Both the position numbers and the translations under genes were made by a program. 64,000 nucleotides of DNA from Azolla caroliniana (Eukaryota > Polypodiophyta), in the NCBI GenBank assembly GCA_043228905.1, contig JBHGNT010000011.1, forward strand, positions 4,030,001-4,094,000. Direction: 5' to 3'. Of the stretch, positions 28,892 through 40,534 are shown in pieces (position 1 is the first letter of the stretch; each line of letters starts with the position of its first letter). The notes below the pieces were generated by a model that did not search any database, was not told the origin of the DNA, and saw only the letters and a program-made list of their open reading frames with translations.

Positions 28892-29994
28892 GTAACCGCA
28901 TAGGAAGCGAGTGAGCGCGCCCTTGACTTGGCCGTCCCTTTCGCCCGTACGTACAAGGGGCCCAAAAGAGGCACGAGACGCGGCCCGGTTAACCGTGTCC
29001 GCACACATGCACACACCCATTAACACACCAGGTTACAACCGGCACCACTACATCGGTGACCACACACGCACCCGCTCTCTGAACCTACACTAACCGGAGA
29101 AACACCCACACCTACACACGCACCACTCGTTGCGATGCCAGTTCCACACGGAGGGGAAGAGGGAGCCTACACCCTAGGGCCTGTCGAGGAGCTCTCGGGC
29201 TCGTCCGCACAACGGGACCCTCGTACAAGGCACGCTTCTTCCAGAACAACTGCCTCCTCTCCCAAGCCACCTTCAGGGACCAGACAAGCTCGCTGAACAG
29301 AGTGGGGTCTTGCGCGCTAAGGGAGACCTGCCAACAAACCGCCTAGCGTGGAGGCTCTACATAAGCGACAGAAGCCAGCCCCTACACACACACTTGCAGA
29401 CATACCAGACAACGGAGTGTTGAGAGCCAACGAGCAGGAACTCCGGGAAAGCACAGATAGTCCGCACGCCACCTACCACAACCGAACACACCACCTACGC
29501 ACCCACACACCAAGATCAGGAGAAGACAAAGTATATATATGTGAAGGGGGAAGATACAACCCCCGACTTCGAGCCGGGAAACACCCAGAAAAAGAAGAAG
29601 AACCTAACGCTAACATAGCTTTGATGCGATGTTTGTGGCCCCTCCAACTTCTCAAGAAGGAGAAGAAGAAGAATACTACCAAGAAGTTACTAACCCTAGA
29701 ATTTTTTTAACAAAATGACCCTCGACCAAAATGGTATACCCTTATGACTCAAAATGGGCAACCCCTTTACAAAGGGCGTTGCCTTCCTTTTATAGAACAA
29801 GGTGAGGGATGCGTAACTATATGGGAGAAATCCCTTATTACATGGGATCCTCTGTCCCGAATTAACTACTGTCCGACGCCATGATGGCGGCCCTATCATT
29901 TACACGATTTGTACAAGGGTGAGTGCACATGCCCACCCCGCCTATTCCTCCGATATTCCCCAGTTTCTCACCATGGCCCGCACTCTTCACGACA
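28892..29994 (-). repeat. F 3' LTR, main part
   Basis: This part continues the LTR that begins at 9515-9668 and aligns with 38124-39192. It contains a minus-strand TATAAAAGG near 29790. A near-perfect hairpin lies near 29759-29785 (arms GGCAAC-CCCTTT and AAAGGG-CGTTGCC). It ends CTTCACGACA at 29994. Confidence 0.9.
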
Positions 29995-30017
29995 TCCACC
30001 CCCACTAAACCGCACGT
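29995..30017 (-). other. F polypurine tract and 3' end fragment
   Basis: The minus strand reads GTGGGGGTGGA next to the LTR. The 23 bp here belong with 35080 onward and were separated by E. The uninterrupted version can be seen in G at 8686-8710. Confidence 0.8.
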
Positions 30018-30300
30018 TGTCGTGAAGATTTTCGTTCAGGAGCGGAAACCTGAGCAACGAGAGCCAAAGAGCGATTTGCAACGTTGCACACGTACATAAT
30101 GTATTTGTAATAATAATAGGGGTAAAGGGTATGGTGCTAGAAATGCCCCATAAGATCCCTAAGGTATAAAGGCGATGTGGTCTTGTGCGCACATCCACGC
30201 GCGAGAGAGAGAGAGGTACTATGCGGTACATAGGTACCTAGTTGTTTGTGAGGAGGTGGGAGTTAAGGGGCCATCAATCTCACCCTCCCCCAAATCAAGG

Positions 30301-30333
30301 AAAATATCCCCTTTGAATGAAAGGGGATATTTT
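30301..30333 (+). promoter_or_regulatory. Perfect 14-bp hairpin upstream of the E TATA box
   Basis: AAAATATCCCCTTT (30301-30314), loop GAATG, then AAAGGGGATATTTT (30320-30333). The same hairpin is unchanged in the 3' LTR at 34643-34675. It lies about 35 bp upstream of the TATA box. It could be a factor-binding palindrome or an RNA fold in the 3' end of transcripts. Confidence 0.6.
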
Positions 30334-30441
30334 AGTCTCACTTTGTAAACGGTCTTCCCTCGTGCTATAAAAGGAGAGGGAAGGCACCATTGTAAGGGTT
30401 GCCTATTTTGAGTGTGCGAGGTATACCACATAGGTCGAGCG

Positions 30442-30461
30442 TTAGGGTTAGGGTTAGGGTT
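30442..30461 (+). repeat. Short TTAGGG array in the E LTR
   Basis: Three consecutive TTAGGG units follow the predicted RNA start. The 3' LTR copy is at 34787-34806. It resembles a telo-box (AAACCCTA) leader motif of plant promoters more than a telomere. Confidence 0.5.
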
Positions 30462-30738
30462 CCTTTGTCTTTATCTTCATCTTCGCCGGTTAGGGTTTCG
30501 GGTAGTCGTTTGGTGCGGCCTATGCGGCCACCATTTTGTAATCGTTCATTTCGTTTTAATATATCCTGTTGATCATCTTGTCTCCATCTTCCTCTTGTTC
30601 GATCTAATCTCTTGTTCATTCTTCTTCTTCTTGAGCAAAGCTTCCATTCCATGTCCGATTCCTTCTCCTCTACTTCTTAGTCCAAGACCCTCGTGGTCCC
30701 GCCCTTCTCCACGCACGCGCGTAGGAACGCGACATCTT

Positions 30739-30755
30739 TGGTGAACCCGACGTGA
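30739..30755 (+). other. E primer-binding site
   Basis: TGGTGAACCCGACGTGA lies 4 nt after the LTR. The same sequence, with small changes, follows the 5' LTRs of K (52246), F (37974 downward) and G (49213 downward). The matching tRNA is not identified. Confidence 0.8.
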
Positions 30756-31141
30756 AGAGGCGGCAAGGGAGGAAGGAGATGGAAGCCAGAGACATCGCAG
30801 AAGTAATTACGAAAATGGCAAGGGATTTCGCAAGAAGGAGAGGAAGACGGGAAGAGGCGTACAAGTACGATCGACGCGAGTTCAATCTATGGGTGTCGTC
30901 GGCAAAGGCTCCTCGAAGCGCAATGAAGGCATTTCGGGAGTTCGATCTCCGGTTTTCCCAACTTTCGGTCCGGGATCAGGAATTGGTGGGGGCGGACAAG
31001 GTCCCACTATTCATGAAGTCGGTCAACGAAAGGGGGACAATGGCCATTTTCCCCTACCTCGAAGATGATGAAGGGGCGTACGGCCTCACCGAAGATTGGA
31101 ATGAGGTGGAATGGGCGTGCATACAATGCGATGAGAGGTAG
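30752..31141 (+). pseudogene. E gag remnant
   Basis: About 120 codons are open, with the first ATG at 30779 (MEARDIAEVITKMARDF). The stretch FRRREFNLWVSSAKAPR-like to VGADKVPLFMKSVNERG and EDWNEVEWACIQCDER aligns with K gag (RRDFMAWVESPGKGR, LLFVKSVDPLDREKV, TDWAVVKWVCSRFDKR). It therefore retains the middle of the capsid domain and nothing else. It could act as a packaging segment or encode a partial capsid; function is unknown. Confidence 0.75.
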
Positions 31142-32547
31142 TCGGCCACAACGCGACCCGTGAGCGGTAGAGAAGAGAGAGCGGTGACCGACTACGCACT
31201 ACCGCCGGAAGAGAGCTCAACGCAAATCGGTTCGGAGGAGCTCGACATCGAACCCTTGGTGCGGGAAGCGTACGAGATCGTAGAGGCACAAATCAAAGCC
31301 GAAGAAGGGCTTATTGCGGAGTCGGGCCCGAGCGGATCGGAGGATGAGGAGGCCGAAAGAGAATGGTACATCGGTACCACGGGAGAGGGTGCGGGACGAG
31401 CCACCCTCTCGACATGCGGAGAAAGATCGACTGAGGACGAGGTCGGGGACGGTGAGGCGGACATGAGGGAGTTCGGGCATGGAGGCCCGAAACATCAAGC
31501 GGGGAGAAGACAGGCGGTGGTGATAGGACCTTACGCACTACGGGCCTAGAGACTCCTACAACCGGCCCGAGAGCCCGTGTGAGACCTAGAGTGACGGGCA
31601 GTGGCGGTGGCAAGGCGGGCGACCACGATGGTGACATGGGAGAGGGTGTGGAAAGAGCGACTCTCTCGTCTTGCGGCGAATGGACGGCCATGGAGGCCGG
31701 TAACTATGGATTCGGGACATGGCTGCCCGAAACATCGAGTGAGGAGGAGACAAGCGGCGGTGCCGCGACCTTACACACACCGGCCCTAGAGGCACTGGCG
31801 GTCGGCCCAATTGCCAGCGTGAGACCTAGAGCAATGGGCGGTAGCGGTGGCAAGGCGGGCAACCGAGACAACGGTAAGGAGACCGTGGAAGAGGAGGCGG
31901 CAAGCATAATTGATGCTTGCATATACGGAAGCGGGGTAGCCACGGACGACGATGTTCGAATGGAGGTGGCTACGGGCATAGCATCGACGAGCGGTGGCGT
32001 TGCTACCTTACACGCACCGGTTCAAGAGACCCCGGCGGCCGGCCCGAGTGCCCGCGTGAGACCTAGTGTAACGAACGGTGGCGGCGGCAAGGTGGGCGAC
32101 CACGGCGACGATGTGGGAGAGGGTGCGGAGCGAGCGACCCTCTCGACTTGTGGAAAGAGGACGGCCATGGATGAGGACGATATCTATGGAGCAATGGACA
32201 CCACTTCGAGAGTGGGCGAAAGTTTCGGGACGCGGTTGCCCGAAACGTTCTACGAGGATTTCGCGAGCATACTCGAGGCTTGCGAAATCGAGGAAGAAGA
32301 GGAGACGAGCAGCGGTGCCGCGACCTTCCACACACCGGTCCTAGAGACTCCGGCAACCGGCCCGAGAGCCAGTGTGAGACCTAGAGAGACGGACGGTGGC
32401 GGCGGCAAGGCGGGCAACCAAAATGACGAAGAGGAGGTTTGTAGCGGATGGAGGCGAGATCCCTCGACACCAGGGCCGGAGACTTCGGCGGTTGCGCCCG
32501 AGCACGGACATAAGACCGGGGAGATGGGCGGTGGCCGTGAAGGATGA
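31142..32547 (+). repeat. Tandemly repeated, GC-rich ORF-bearing filler in E
   Basis: Degenerate units begin with GTGAGACCTAGAG followed by a Gly-rich coding stretch (GGGKAGDHDGD-like) near 31576, 31821, 32055 and 32373, so spacing is about 235-320 bp. Two plus-strand frames, 31160-31549 and 31579-32547 (322 codons), run through them and are acidic and Gly/Thr/Glu-rich. No domain is recognised. The same units occur inverted in F at about 35500-37400. Confidence 0.7.
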
Positions 32548-34347
32548 GAGGCCTGGAGTGGGCACGTACGAAAAGACTGAAGGAGAGGTCCGGAGCGGCA
32601 TCGAGGAGCGAGTCGGGAACCGACCCGACCGAAAGATAAGCCGGTCGGTAATCCGACCCCACCGGGAGGCAGAGCGGAAGAAGAGTGAAGCGGAGTCCGG
32701 TTAACCGGGCCCAAACCGAAGAAGAACCGGCAAGGCCGGATTTGCGCGGACAAACATGTACCGGCCGGTTACGATTACCGAAGGGAGCCGACCAAACCGG
32801 AACTCGATCGGCCGAGACCGATCCGGGTGAAGGCTAAGTCGGCATGATTGGAGATCGGGGAGGACGGGTCACAACACGCGACGAGAGCCGGTAAGCGTAT
32901 TGAGGAGGCCTAGTGGCACGGTGATCACGGCTTGCTAGAAGACGGAGAGCGTGAGGGACCTTCCACACCCATTCTAGAGACTTCGGCGGTTGCGGATCAA
33001 CGTGAGACCGGAGAGACGGCGGGTGGCGGCGAGGAGTCGGAGGCCGAAGAGGACAAAGTTATCAGAGCGGGTATCCGGTATGAGATGATGGACGAGCGGG
33101 TCCAAGATGGCGAGCCCGGGTCAGAACGGGCTACGGTGACAAAGGAAGAACTGGCCAACGCAGAGGTCGGGTCTACGGCGGATGAAGGGCGTAACACGAA
33201 GCATGCATTACGGTCGGTGAAGGGCCCAAGAACGAGCATGCATCCGAGAGAGCGTTAACGAGTGACCGGAAACGGTGGACCGATTGAGCCTTTGAGAGGC
33301 GAGGACTCGATGGTGGACCGAGAGTGGGAGGAACCCTCCACACCTACCCGTGAGGCATCGGTGGTCGCGGATCGAAAGGAGAATGAAGAAACGGTGGGTG
33401 GTGGCGAGGAGTTGGAGACCGACGCGGAGGTCGGGTCTACGGCGGAAGCGCGACATGAGACGCATGCAATACGGCCGGTGGAGGGCCAAGACACAAGCAT
33501 GCATACGGCGGATGGGCGACAACGATTGACCGACGATGACGGTTGGGTGAAGCCTTCGAGAGGCAAGCGTGGGACGAAGGACGGCGTGGCGAAACACCAA
33601 GACCGACGACATGGGCCGAGCGCGATCGGCATGAGCAGAGAGTCGTGTCTTGAGAACCGAAGAAGGTGCGTGGAGAGCAACGGGCTACGCGCCGGGAAGA
33701 AGAAGCGCGGCTTCCCGGAGGGCATGCAAGGCCAAGCGGGCCAAGAGGGCGCAAGTCGAGGCGAATCGGTAACAAGAGCCTCGAGGGACACCGACACGGA
33801 GATCGGGATGACAATACGCTCTACCGCGAGAGAGCACGACGAACAACGGGGAAAGCCTACGGAAGGAAAGCGCGGAGCGGAGAGAATCGGCACGCCGCGG
33901 TGTGCGGCACGCAAAGGGCGGAATCCGGCATGCGACCGGGAGCGCATCCGGAGGATATACGAGGCGGACAAAGGAAGAGCAACCGGGTCGGCGACGACAT
34001 TTGGGAGGACCAAACAGGGAGGAAAGCATGAGCATCGGATACGGCGGGTCAGATGTAGTCGGTGGTTCAAGGACCCACGGTGGACGTGGCGGATCGGGTG
34101 GAGGCAACGACTCGGGGAACATCGTCGAGTGTGGCGGATCGGATGGCGCCGACGGTTCAAGACCATTCGGCGAGGGATGGTGGACCGGAAGGCGGCGGTG
34201 GTTCGTGTGGACGGGGTGGTCTTGCTCGAATTGGAGGACAAAACCGAGCGGGCCCACGAGGACGCTAAGGACTCGGCCGGTCCTCGTGGCCGAAAATCTC
34301 GTGTTCTCTCCCCTATATTTTGGCACATACCGGTGGATGTGTGGTTA
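32548..34347 (+). other. E interior, unassigned GC-rich sequence with long ORFs
   Basis: Plus-strand frames 32932-33258 and 33262-34395 (377 codons) are open. A minus-strand frame 33255-34439 (394 codons) covers the second almost fully. A short repeat encoding WRIGWR occurs several times near 34080-34160. No homology is recognised. Openness on both strands at high GC makes protein-coding status doubtful. Confidence 0.5.
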
Positions 34348-34359
34348 GGTGGGGGCGGA
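34348..34359 (+). other. E polypurine tract
   Basis: AGGTGGGGGCGG directly precedes the 3' LTR. It matches the tracts of G and F. Confidence 0.85.
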
Positions 34360-35079
34360 TGTCGTGAAGATTTTCGTCCAGGAGCGGAAACCTGAGCAAC
34401 GAGAGCCAAAGAGCGATGTGCAACGTTGCACACGTACATAATGTATTTGTAATAATAATAGGGGTAAAGGGTATGGTGCTAGAAATGCCCCATAAGATCC
34501 CTAAGGTATAAAGGCGATGTGGTCTTGTGCGCACATCCACGCGATAGAGAGAGAGAGGCACTATGCGGTACATAGGTACCTAGTTGTTTGTGAGGAGGTG
34601 GGAGTTAAGGGGCCATCAATCTCACCCTCCCCCAAATCAAGGAAAATATCCCCTTTGAATGAAAGGGGATATTTTAGTCTCACTTTGTAAACGGTCTTCC
34701 CTCCTTGTGCTATAAAAGGAGAGGGAAGGCACCACTGTAAGGGTTGCCTATTTTGAGTGTGTGAGGTATACCACCTAGGTCGAGCATTAGGGTTAGGGTT
34801 AGGGTTTCTTTGTCTTTATCTTCATCTTCGCCGGTTAGGGTTTCAGGTAGTCGTTTGGTGCGGCCTATGCGGCCACCATTTTGTAATCGTTCATTTCGTT
34901 TTAATATATCTTGTTGATCATCTTGTCTCCATCTTCCTCTTGTCCGATCTAATCTCTTGTTCATTCTTCTTCTTCTTGAGCAAAGCTTCCATTCCATGTC
35001 TGATTCCTTCTCCTCTACTCCTTAGTCCAAGACACCCGTGGTCCCACCCTTCTCCACGCACGCGTGTAGCAATGCGACA
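34360..35079 (+). repeat. E 3' LTR
   Basis: This 720-bp repeat pairs with 30018-30734 and ends AATGCGACA. It carries the same hairpin, TATA box and TTAGGG units. Confidence 0.93.
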
Positions 35080-37978
35080 ATGTCCATCGGTATGTGCCAA
35101 GTTCGGAGAAGTGTGAGAGATTCCGGCCGGTGAAGAACCGGTCTTCCGTAATCCGCATTCCAGCTGTCGCGTTGGCCTCGCCGGTCCGAACTGTCGGCTC
35201 CGGTTCCTTCTCCGCGTTTGCCTTGCCGTAGGCTTGCTCGACCCATCGATAGGTAATTCTCCGCGATCTCGTAGTGCGCGTGCTTCCCCGTTGGCCCTCT
35301 TTTGACCGCATGCACGCCTCTCGTTCCCTCGGTTGCGTAGTATCCTCCGTCAAGGAGCACTCATGATGGCCCGCTTGGCCTCCGTCGACCTTCACATCGT
35401 CCCGGTTCTCATTCCTCGCTGATCTCCATCGCCTTCGTCCCCTTGCCGCCACCTACCTTCTCCTTGGTCTTACGCTGCCACGGCAGCCAAACTGCCAAGG
35501 TTTCCGGAACCAGTGTGGAGGATCCCTCTCTGGCCTTCTACACGAGATCACCGAAACTGGCGACCTATCCTCACGCCGGTGCTCCCGCTCCGGCACCTCC
35601 GTGTGCCGCGCATTCCCCTTCCCGTGTTCAGGTCCGCTCGTGCCGAACCCCGGTTTCGTCCTATGCACACGTCCTTGGCCCTCGCCCGGCTGGATCATGC
35701 ATCGCCACATCTCCGCATACTGGTGTCCTCCGCATCCGAGGAACACCCCGTAGTAGCCCGCTTGGCCACTTTCGTCTTGCGCTGTTGCCAACGGTTTGGA
35801 GCCTTCCACCTACTATCGTCCCCTTGTCCCCACCAGCTTGTTATCTAGGGTTCGGCCCGCCACGCCAATCATTGCCACTCCGACTGAACCACTGAGATCT
35901 CCGAAGCGGGTGTGGAGGATCCTTCTCCGGCCCTCGATCTTGTTCCCAGTTTCCATCCCGCGTAGTCCGTTTACTTGCGCGTGTGTTCCCGTTCCCGACA
36001 CCTTCGTATGCCGTCTTCGGCCTTCCTTGTTTGGCACCGCCTGTGCCAAACACCGTCCCGTACTTGTGCCTCGCTTTGGCCCTTAATGGCCACACGCACG
36101 TCTTCCGTTCCGCTTTCGGGTGTGCTCTTTCCAGCTCGGCATACCGGGTGTCCCCAGGCAGCTTACCGGAAGATCACCCATGCCGTGTCTCGACCCGCAT
36201 GGCCTCCTTTGTTCACGTAATGCCTTGGCTGGTTAGTGCCTCTACTATTGCTACCTTCGTCCCCTTGCCGCCACCTTCCATTACCCTCGGTCTCACATTA
36301 CCATGTCGGCCGAACATCCAGGGTCTCCAGGTAGGTGTGAAGGATCCTTCTCGGGTCTTTGTTTTGTTGGGTCATCGACTCACGTACCAAGCTCGTCCGA
36401 TCTTTGTCTTGCCGACTCTGCCGGTTGGGTTTGTATCAAGTTCGTGGCAACCTCGCTGGCCTCATACCTCCTTTCTCTCTGCTTTTTGTCGTTCGATCAC
36501 TTTCTCCTGCCGCCACCATCCTGTTTAGGTCTCACGCCGGCTACCGGAGTCTCCAGATCAGTGTGAGTGTCTTTGTGGGACTTCCCCCTTGCGGTCTTCG
36601 GTTGCCCGCCTTGCCGTTGCCACCGTTCTTCTCTCTAGGTCTCATGCCGGTTGTGTGTAAGGTCGCGGCAGCACCAATTGCCGTTTTTCTCTTGCTGTAG
36701 TCCCGACCTCCACATTGGCCTCTTCGGTTGGTCACGTTCACCTGCCACCACTGTTCTCTCCTATAGGACTCACGTCGGCACTCGGGCCAACCGTCGGATC
36801 GGTGTGAGGATCTCCGTAGACCGCGCCCATCCGCAGTCCCTTGCCTTCCTCCCCTCGCCGCCACCGTTCGTCACTCTAGGTCTCATGCCAGCTCTTGGGT
36901 CAACCGCCGGAGTTTCCAGAACTGGTGTGAAGGATCCTCCTTAGGCTTGTCATTTTTCGGACCCTTATCCCGGGTCCTCCTTCGCAAGCTGTGAGGGTGG
37001 CTCGCTCCACACCCTCTCCTATGGTACCGACGTACCGTGTTCCCGGCCTCTTTGTAGGCCTGCCTCTTCCTCCCTTCCGGATCGGTTATCCGAATGTCCG
37101 CTCCACCCAGTTCTCGTCCAAGTTCAACCGTCACTCCGCATTGCCGAGTCCCGTTCTCCTGCCGCCACTATCAGTATCTTGGTCTTATATCGGATTTGAT
37201 GCCGACCGCTGAAGTCTCTAGCCCAGTGTGAGGTGACCCATAGGACTGGTCTTCGTTCTCCGCTTCAGCCCTTGTACTTCTCCCTAACTCGTCGTCGGTC
37301 TCCTTGCTATGCTCCCACCTCCATCTTCCATCTCTTTCAGTCTCACGTTGCCATGTCGGCCGAACTGCCGAAGTCTCCGGTCAAGATGTGGGGATGCCGA
37401 TTTCGTAACGACTCCTAACGACTCATCTGGGGCCACCGACCCTTTTAGTGGTGTCGGTGGAAAGCATCTACTCTATGATCGATCAAGCCCTGCCTGGGCT
37501 TGATTCTCCAATGTCCGGAGTTTCGGCTCCGATGCCGATCCTGCTGGACTCGTTCTGTACCCTCGATCATCTTCCTTCTGATTCCCAACCTTCGCCCGGT
37601 CGGTCTTTCTCCCCATGTAAAAGAGGGTGGCTCGTCCCGCACCCTCTCTCGTACCGACATCGTCGTGCCCTGCTTGGCCTCCAGCTCGACCACATCCGTC
37701 TCGTCGGCGCGCCCCCTTCTTGCTGCGATGTCGCGCTGTCGCACACCACCTTCATTTTGCATCCGGATGACCGCGCTCTATGAGGTGCTCGGAGCTCCTC
37801 CTCTTTATGTTGGACGGTCAAGCCTTCGGTGAAACTCGTGGGACTCCGTCCCTGTTGTAACGGTCGACTTCTTCGACCTCGCCCATCTCGATGTGCCGCT
37901 TCTCAACTCTCCTTCTCGAAGTCTTTGGCCTCGAACTCCATCCTCCCTTGCCGCCCTTCACGTCGTGTTCACCAAATA
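35080..37978 (-). other. F interior: non-coding or degenerate gag plus tandem repeats
   Basis: Read on the minus strand this follows the primer site. A gag-like start (MEFEAKDFEKES, then a stop; about 37943-37820) is followed by about 2.5 kb of GC-rich repeats. The units, read here as GGTCTCACG followed by GCCGGCT-type sequence and repeated GAGTCTCCAG motifs, are the inverse of those in E. Near 35100 the text TATGTGCCAAG matches the end of G before its polypurine tract. No pol domain is found. Confidence 0.75.
37957..37974 (-). other. F primer-binding site
   Basis: The minus strand reads TGGTGAACACGACGTGAA, 4 nt inside the 5' LTR. It has one mismatch to the E and K sites. Confidence 0.78.
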
Positions 37979-39192
37979 TGTCGTGGATATGCGCGCTTAC
38001 ATGTCCGATTCGGGTGGGACCACCAAGGTCATGGACCAGGAGGGGAGGAGTTGTCGGGGACCCGAATCTTCCGGAGCTTGACGCGTTGCCAGTCGGTTCG
38101 ATTCCAGATACTCTCTGGACGCGACTGGTAACCGCACGAGAAGCGAGAGAGTGCACCCTCGTCCTTGCCGCCCCTTTCAACTGTATGTACAAGGGGCCCA
38201 AAAGAGGCACGGGATGCGGCTTGATTAACCGCGCTCGCACACACGCTCACACCCAAATACACACCCAGTTACAGTCGGCACCTCTCTGACCCGCTCTCTG
38301 ACCCTACGCTAACCGGAGACACACACACACCTACACACGCACCACTCACTGCGATGCCAATTCCACATGGAGGGTAAGAGGGAGCCTGCCCCTAACGCCA
38401 ATCGGGGAGCTCTCGGGCTCGTCTGCACAATGGGACCCTTGTACAGGGCACACTTCTTCCAGAACGACCGCCTCCTGTGCCAAGCCACCTTCAAGGAGCG
38501 CACGGGCTCGTTGAACCGAGTGGGGTCTTGCACGCCAAGGAGGGAGACCTGCCAACGAACCATCTAGCACGCAGGCTCTACATAAGTGACAGAAGCCAAC
38601 ACCCACACACACACTCGCAAACATGCCGGACAGCGGAGTGTTGAGAGCCAACGATCAGGAACTCAGGGAAAGCACAGATAGTCCGCACGCCACCTACCAC
38701 AACCGAACACACCACCTACGCACCCACACACCAAGATGAGGAGAAGACAAAGTATATATGTGAAGGGGGAAGATACAACCCCCGGCTTTGAGCCAGGCAA
38801 CACCCAGAAAAAGAAGAAGAACTTAACCCTAACAGAGCTTCGCCACCATGGCTACGGCCCCCCCAACTTCTCAAGAAGGAGAAGAAGAAGAAGACTACCA
38901 AGAAGTTACTAACCCTAGAAAATTCTTAACAAAATGATCCTCGACCAAAATGGTATACCCCTATGACTCAAAATGGGCAACCCCTTTACAAAGGGCGCTC
39001 CCTTCCTTTTATAGAACAAGGTGAGGAATGCGTAACAATGTGGGATAAATCCCTTATGACATGGGATCCTCTGTCCCGAATTAACTACTGTCTGGCGCCA
39101 TGATGGCGCCCCTATCATTTACATGATTTGTACAGGGGTGAGTGCACATGCCCACCTCGTCGATTCCTCCGATATTCTCCAGTTTCACGACA
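37979..39192 (-). repeat. F 5' LTR
   Basis: This 1214-bp repeat starts TGTCGTGGATATGCGC and ends TTTCACGACA on the plus strand. It pairs with 9515-9668 plus 28897-29994, visibly diverged (near 90% by eye). A minus-strand TATAAAAGG lies near 39010. It abuts the G integrase frame at 39193. Confidence 0.9.
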
Positions 39193-40534
39193 GTTTGTGT
39201 CTAACTCTCCTCGATCAGCCACTATCTTTCCCACACATTCGTATTGGTAGACAACCTCTTCAAGTAGAAATTTGCAAACAGTTGTTGTTGTGTAATTTGC
39301 CAAGGCTCGTCCTTACACTTGATTCATCAGGTTTTCTCTTGCCAGTACTAAGTACTTCATTTGTCCCACTCCTATTCGCATCGAGACCAAATCCACCATC
39401 CATTTGAAGTGTATGGTGAGCGGGTATGTCGGTCGTAACTCATCACGATGACATATGTTCGAATGGACTTGGCAAGTTTTGCATGTGGACACGAAATGGA
39501 GTACATGCTTGGCCACCAGTACTTTTCCTTCAACTTTTCGAGCATCACCCATGTTTCTCTATGATCCACCCAAGGACTCTCGTGGAATTCGGTCATTAGC
39601 TTCACTTGCTCTTCTTTCTTCACCACCACCCAACACGGCATTCTTGTCCTTCTTTTTGGGTGTCACCAAAGGAATCCTCCCTTGAGGAAGTATTGGTAAG
39701 CTTTCTTCCGTATTCGTAGAGCCTCTTCTTTCATCAACGAAGAATCCGCCAACATTATTCTTAAGAATATGCCAATCAGTAACCACTCTCCTTCGTACTC
39801 GTCCTCATTGAAGGCGTGGAGGGTTAGCGTGTCCTTGTCTTCCGCCGATAGTTGGGGCATCTTGAAGAAGTCGAGGGTGATGTCTTCCTCTTCCGAAACC
39901 ATGTCACTTTCATTTCTTAGATCTTGCCCTCGACAGCATGTCATCCATGGCGTTCTTCTTCCCTGCAATATGGCGGATCTCTAGGTTTAAAGACTTGATA
40001 TAGGCGATCCACCTTAGCATGGCTAGATGTGGTGTTGCACATCCTAAGATCATCCCAAGGATTGGGAGACAATCCGTCTCAATTATCACTTCCGACCTGA
40101 TCAGGTAGTCTTTGTCCATCTTCACTGCAGACACAATACTCCAAAGTTCTCGCTTGACTTGGGCGTATCTTTGTTGTCATTCGCTAAGAACCTTTGCTCC
40201 GAACTGGATGGCATACCGTGCATTATCTTCTCCTTCTTGGTTGATGACCCACCCGATTCCGGTTGGGCTCGTATCTACAATCACATAAATTGGCTTCCCT
40301 TCGGTATAGTCGGCCTTTCTTAGTGTTGCAACTTCAAGAAGTAGTTTCTTCAATCTTCGCATCGCGTTTGTGTGCTCGTCTCGCCATTCGACTTCATTCT
40401 TTTCTTTAGCAACCCATATAAAGGCTCGACGACATGAGTGTAGTGTGGAATCAAGATATGATAAAACGTACATGCTCCAAGGAACCTTTGAACCTCCGTT
40501 TGGTTTACGCATTCTTCTTTCATATCCTGGATCG
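39193..40534 (-). pseudogene. G pol remnant: RT end, RNase H, integrase N-terminal half
   Basis: Down the minus strand come the RT connection (KEECVNQTEVQRFLGACTFY; WRDEHTNAMRRLKKLL), RNase H (VIVDTSPTGIGWVINQEG; ETDCLPILGMI; GKKNAMDDMLSRA), and the integrase zinc-finger region (KLMTEFHESPWVDHRETW; KYWWPSMY). The core up to KIVADRGELDTN follows, where F is inserted. Small frameshifts separate the open stretches. The RT palm with its catalytic aspartates is missing, cut by the D insertion and deletion. The frame resumes at 9514. Confidence 0.87.

Larger units (their letters stand above)
30018..30734 (+). repeat. E 5' LTR
   Basis: The repeat contains, in order, a 14-bp perfect hairpin (30301-30333), a TATAAAAGG box near 30366 and three TTAGGG units (30442-30459). 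It pairs with 34360-35079. Confidence 0.93.
30018..35079 (+). mobile_element. Element E: non-autonomous LTR element, 5.06 kb
   Basis: The LTRs are 30018-30734 (717 bp) and 34360-35079 (720 bp), about 97% identical by eye, with TGTCGTGAAGATTTTCG and GCGACA ends. A likely 4-bp duplication is ACGT (30014-30017) and ATGT (35080-35083), with one mismatch. The interior has the lineage's primer site, a short gag remnant, GC-rich tandemly repeated sequence, and a polypurine tract. No protease, RT, RNase H or integrase is present. E sits 18 bp inside the 3' end of F. G- or K-type elements could have supplied proteins. Confidence 0.9.
9515..39192 (-). mobile_element. Element F: non-autonomous relative of G, with A and E inside
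   Basis: The 5' LTR is 37979-39192; the 3' LTR is 9515-9668 plus 28892-29994, split by A. The interior is 35080-37978 plus 29995-30017, split by E. F sits inside the integrase of G. A 4-bp duplication is only suggested (GCGT at 9511-9514, GTTT at 39193-39196). The primer site and polypurine tract match G, E and K, but no pol domain is present. It was probably mobilised in trans. Confidence 0.85.

Noticed and set aside
28834-29710. Host gene between A and E
   Set aside because: The stretch aligns with 38200-38940 and is LTR sequence of F; the short frames are not shared between the two copies.
30442-30461. Interstitial telomere
   Set aside because: There are only three units, inside an LTR, and the same run recurs in the partner LTR.
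37979-39192. Solo LTR
   Set aside because: The flanks (AAATA and GTTTG) do not match, and the left flank is a primer site. It is the 5' LTR of F, whose 3' LTR is split by A.
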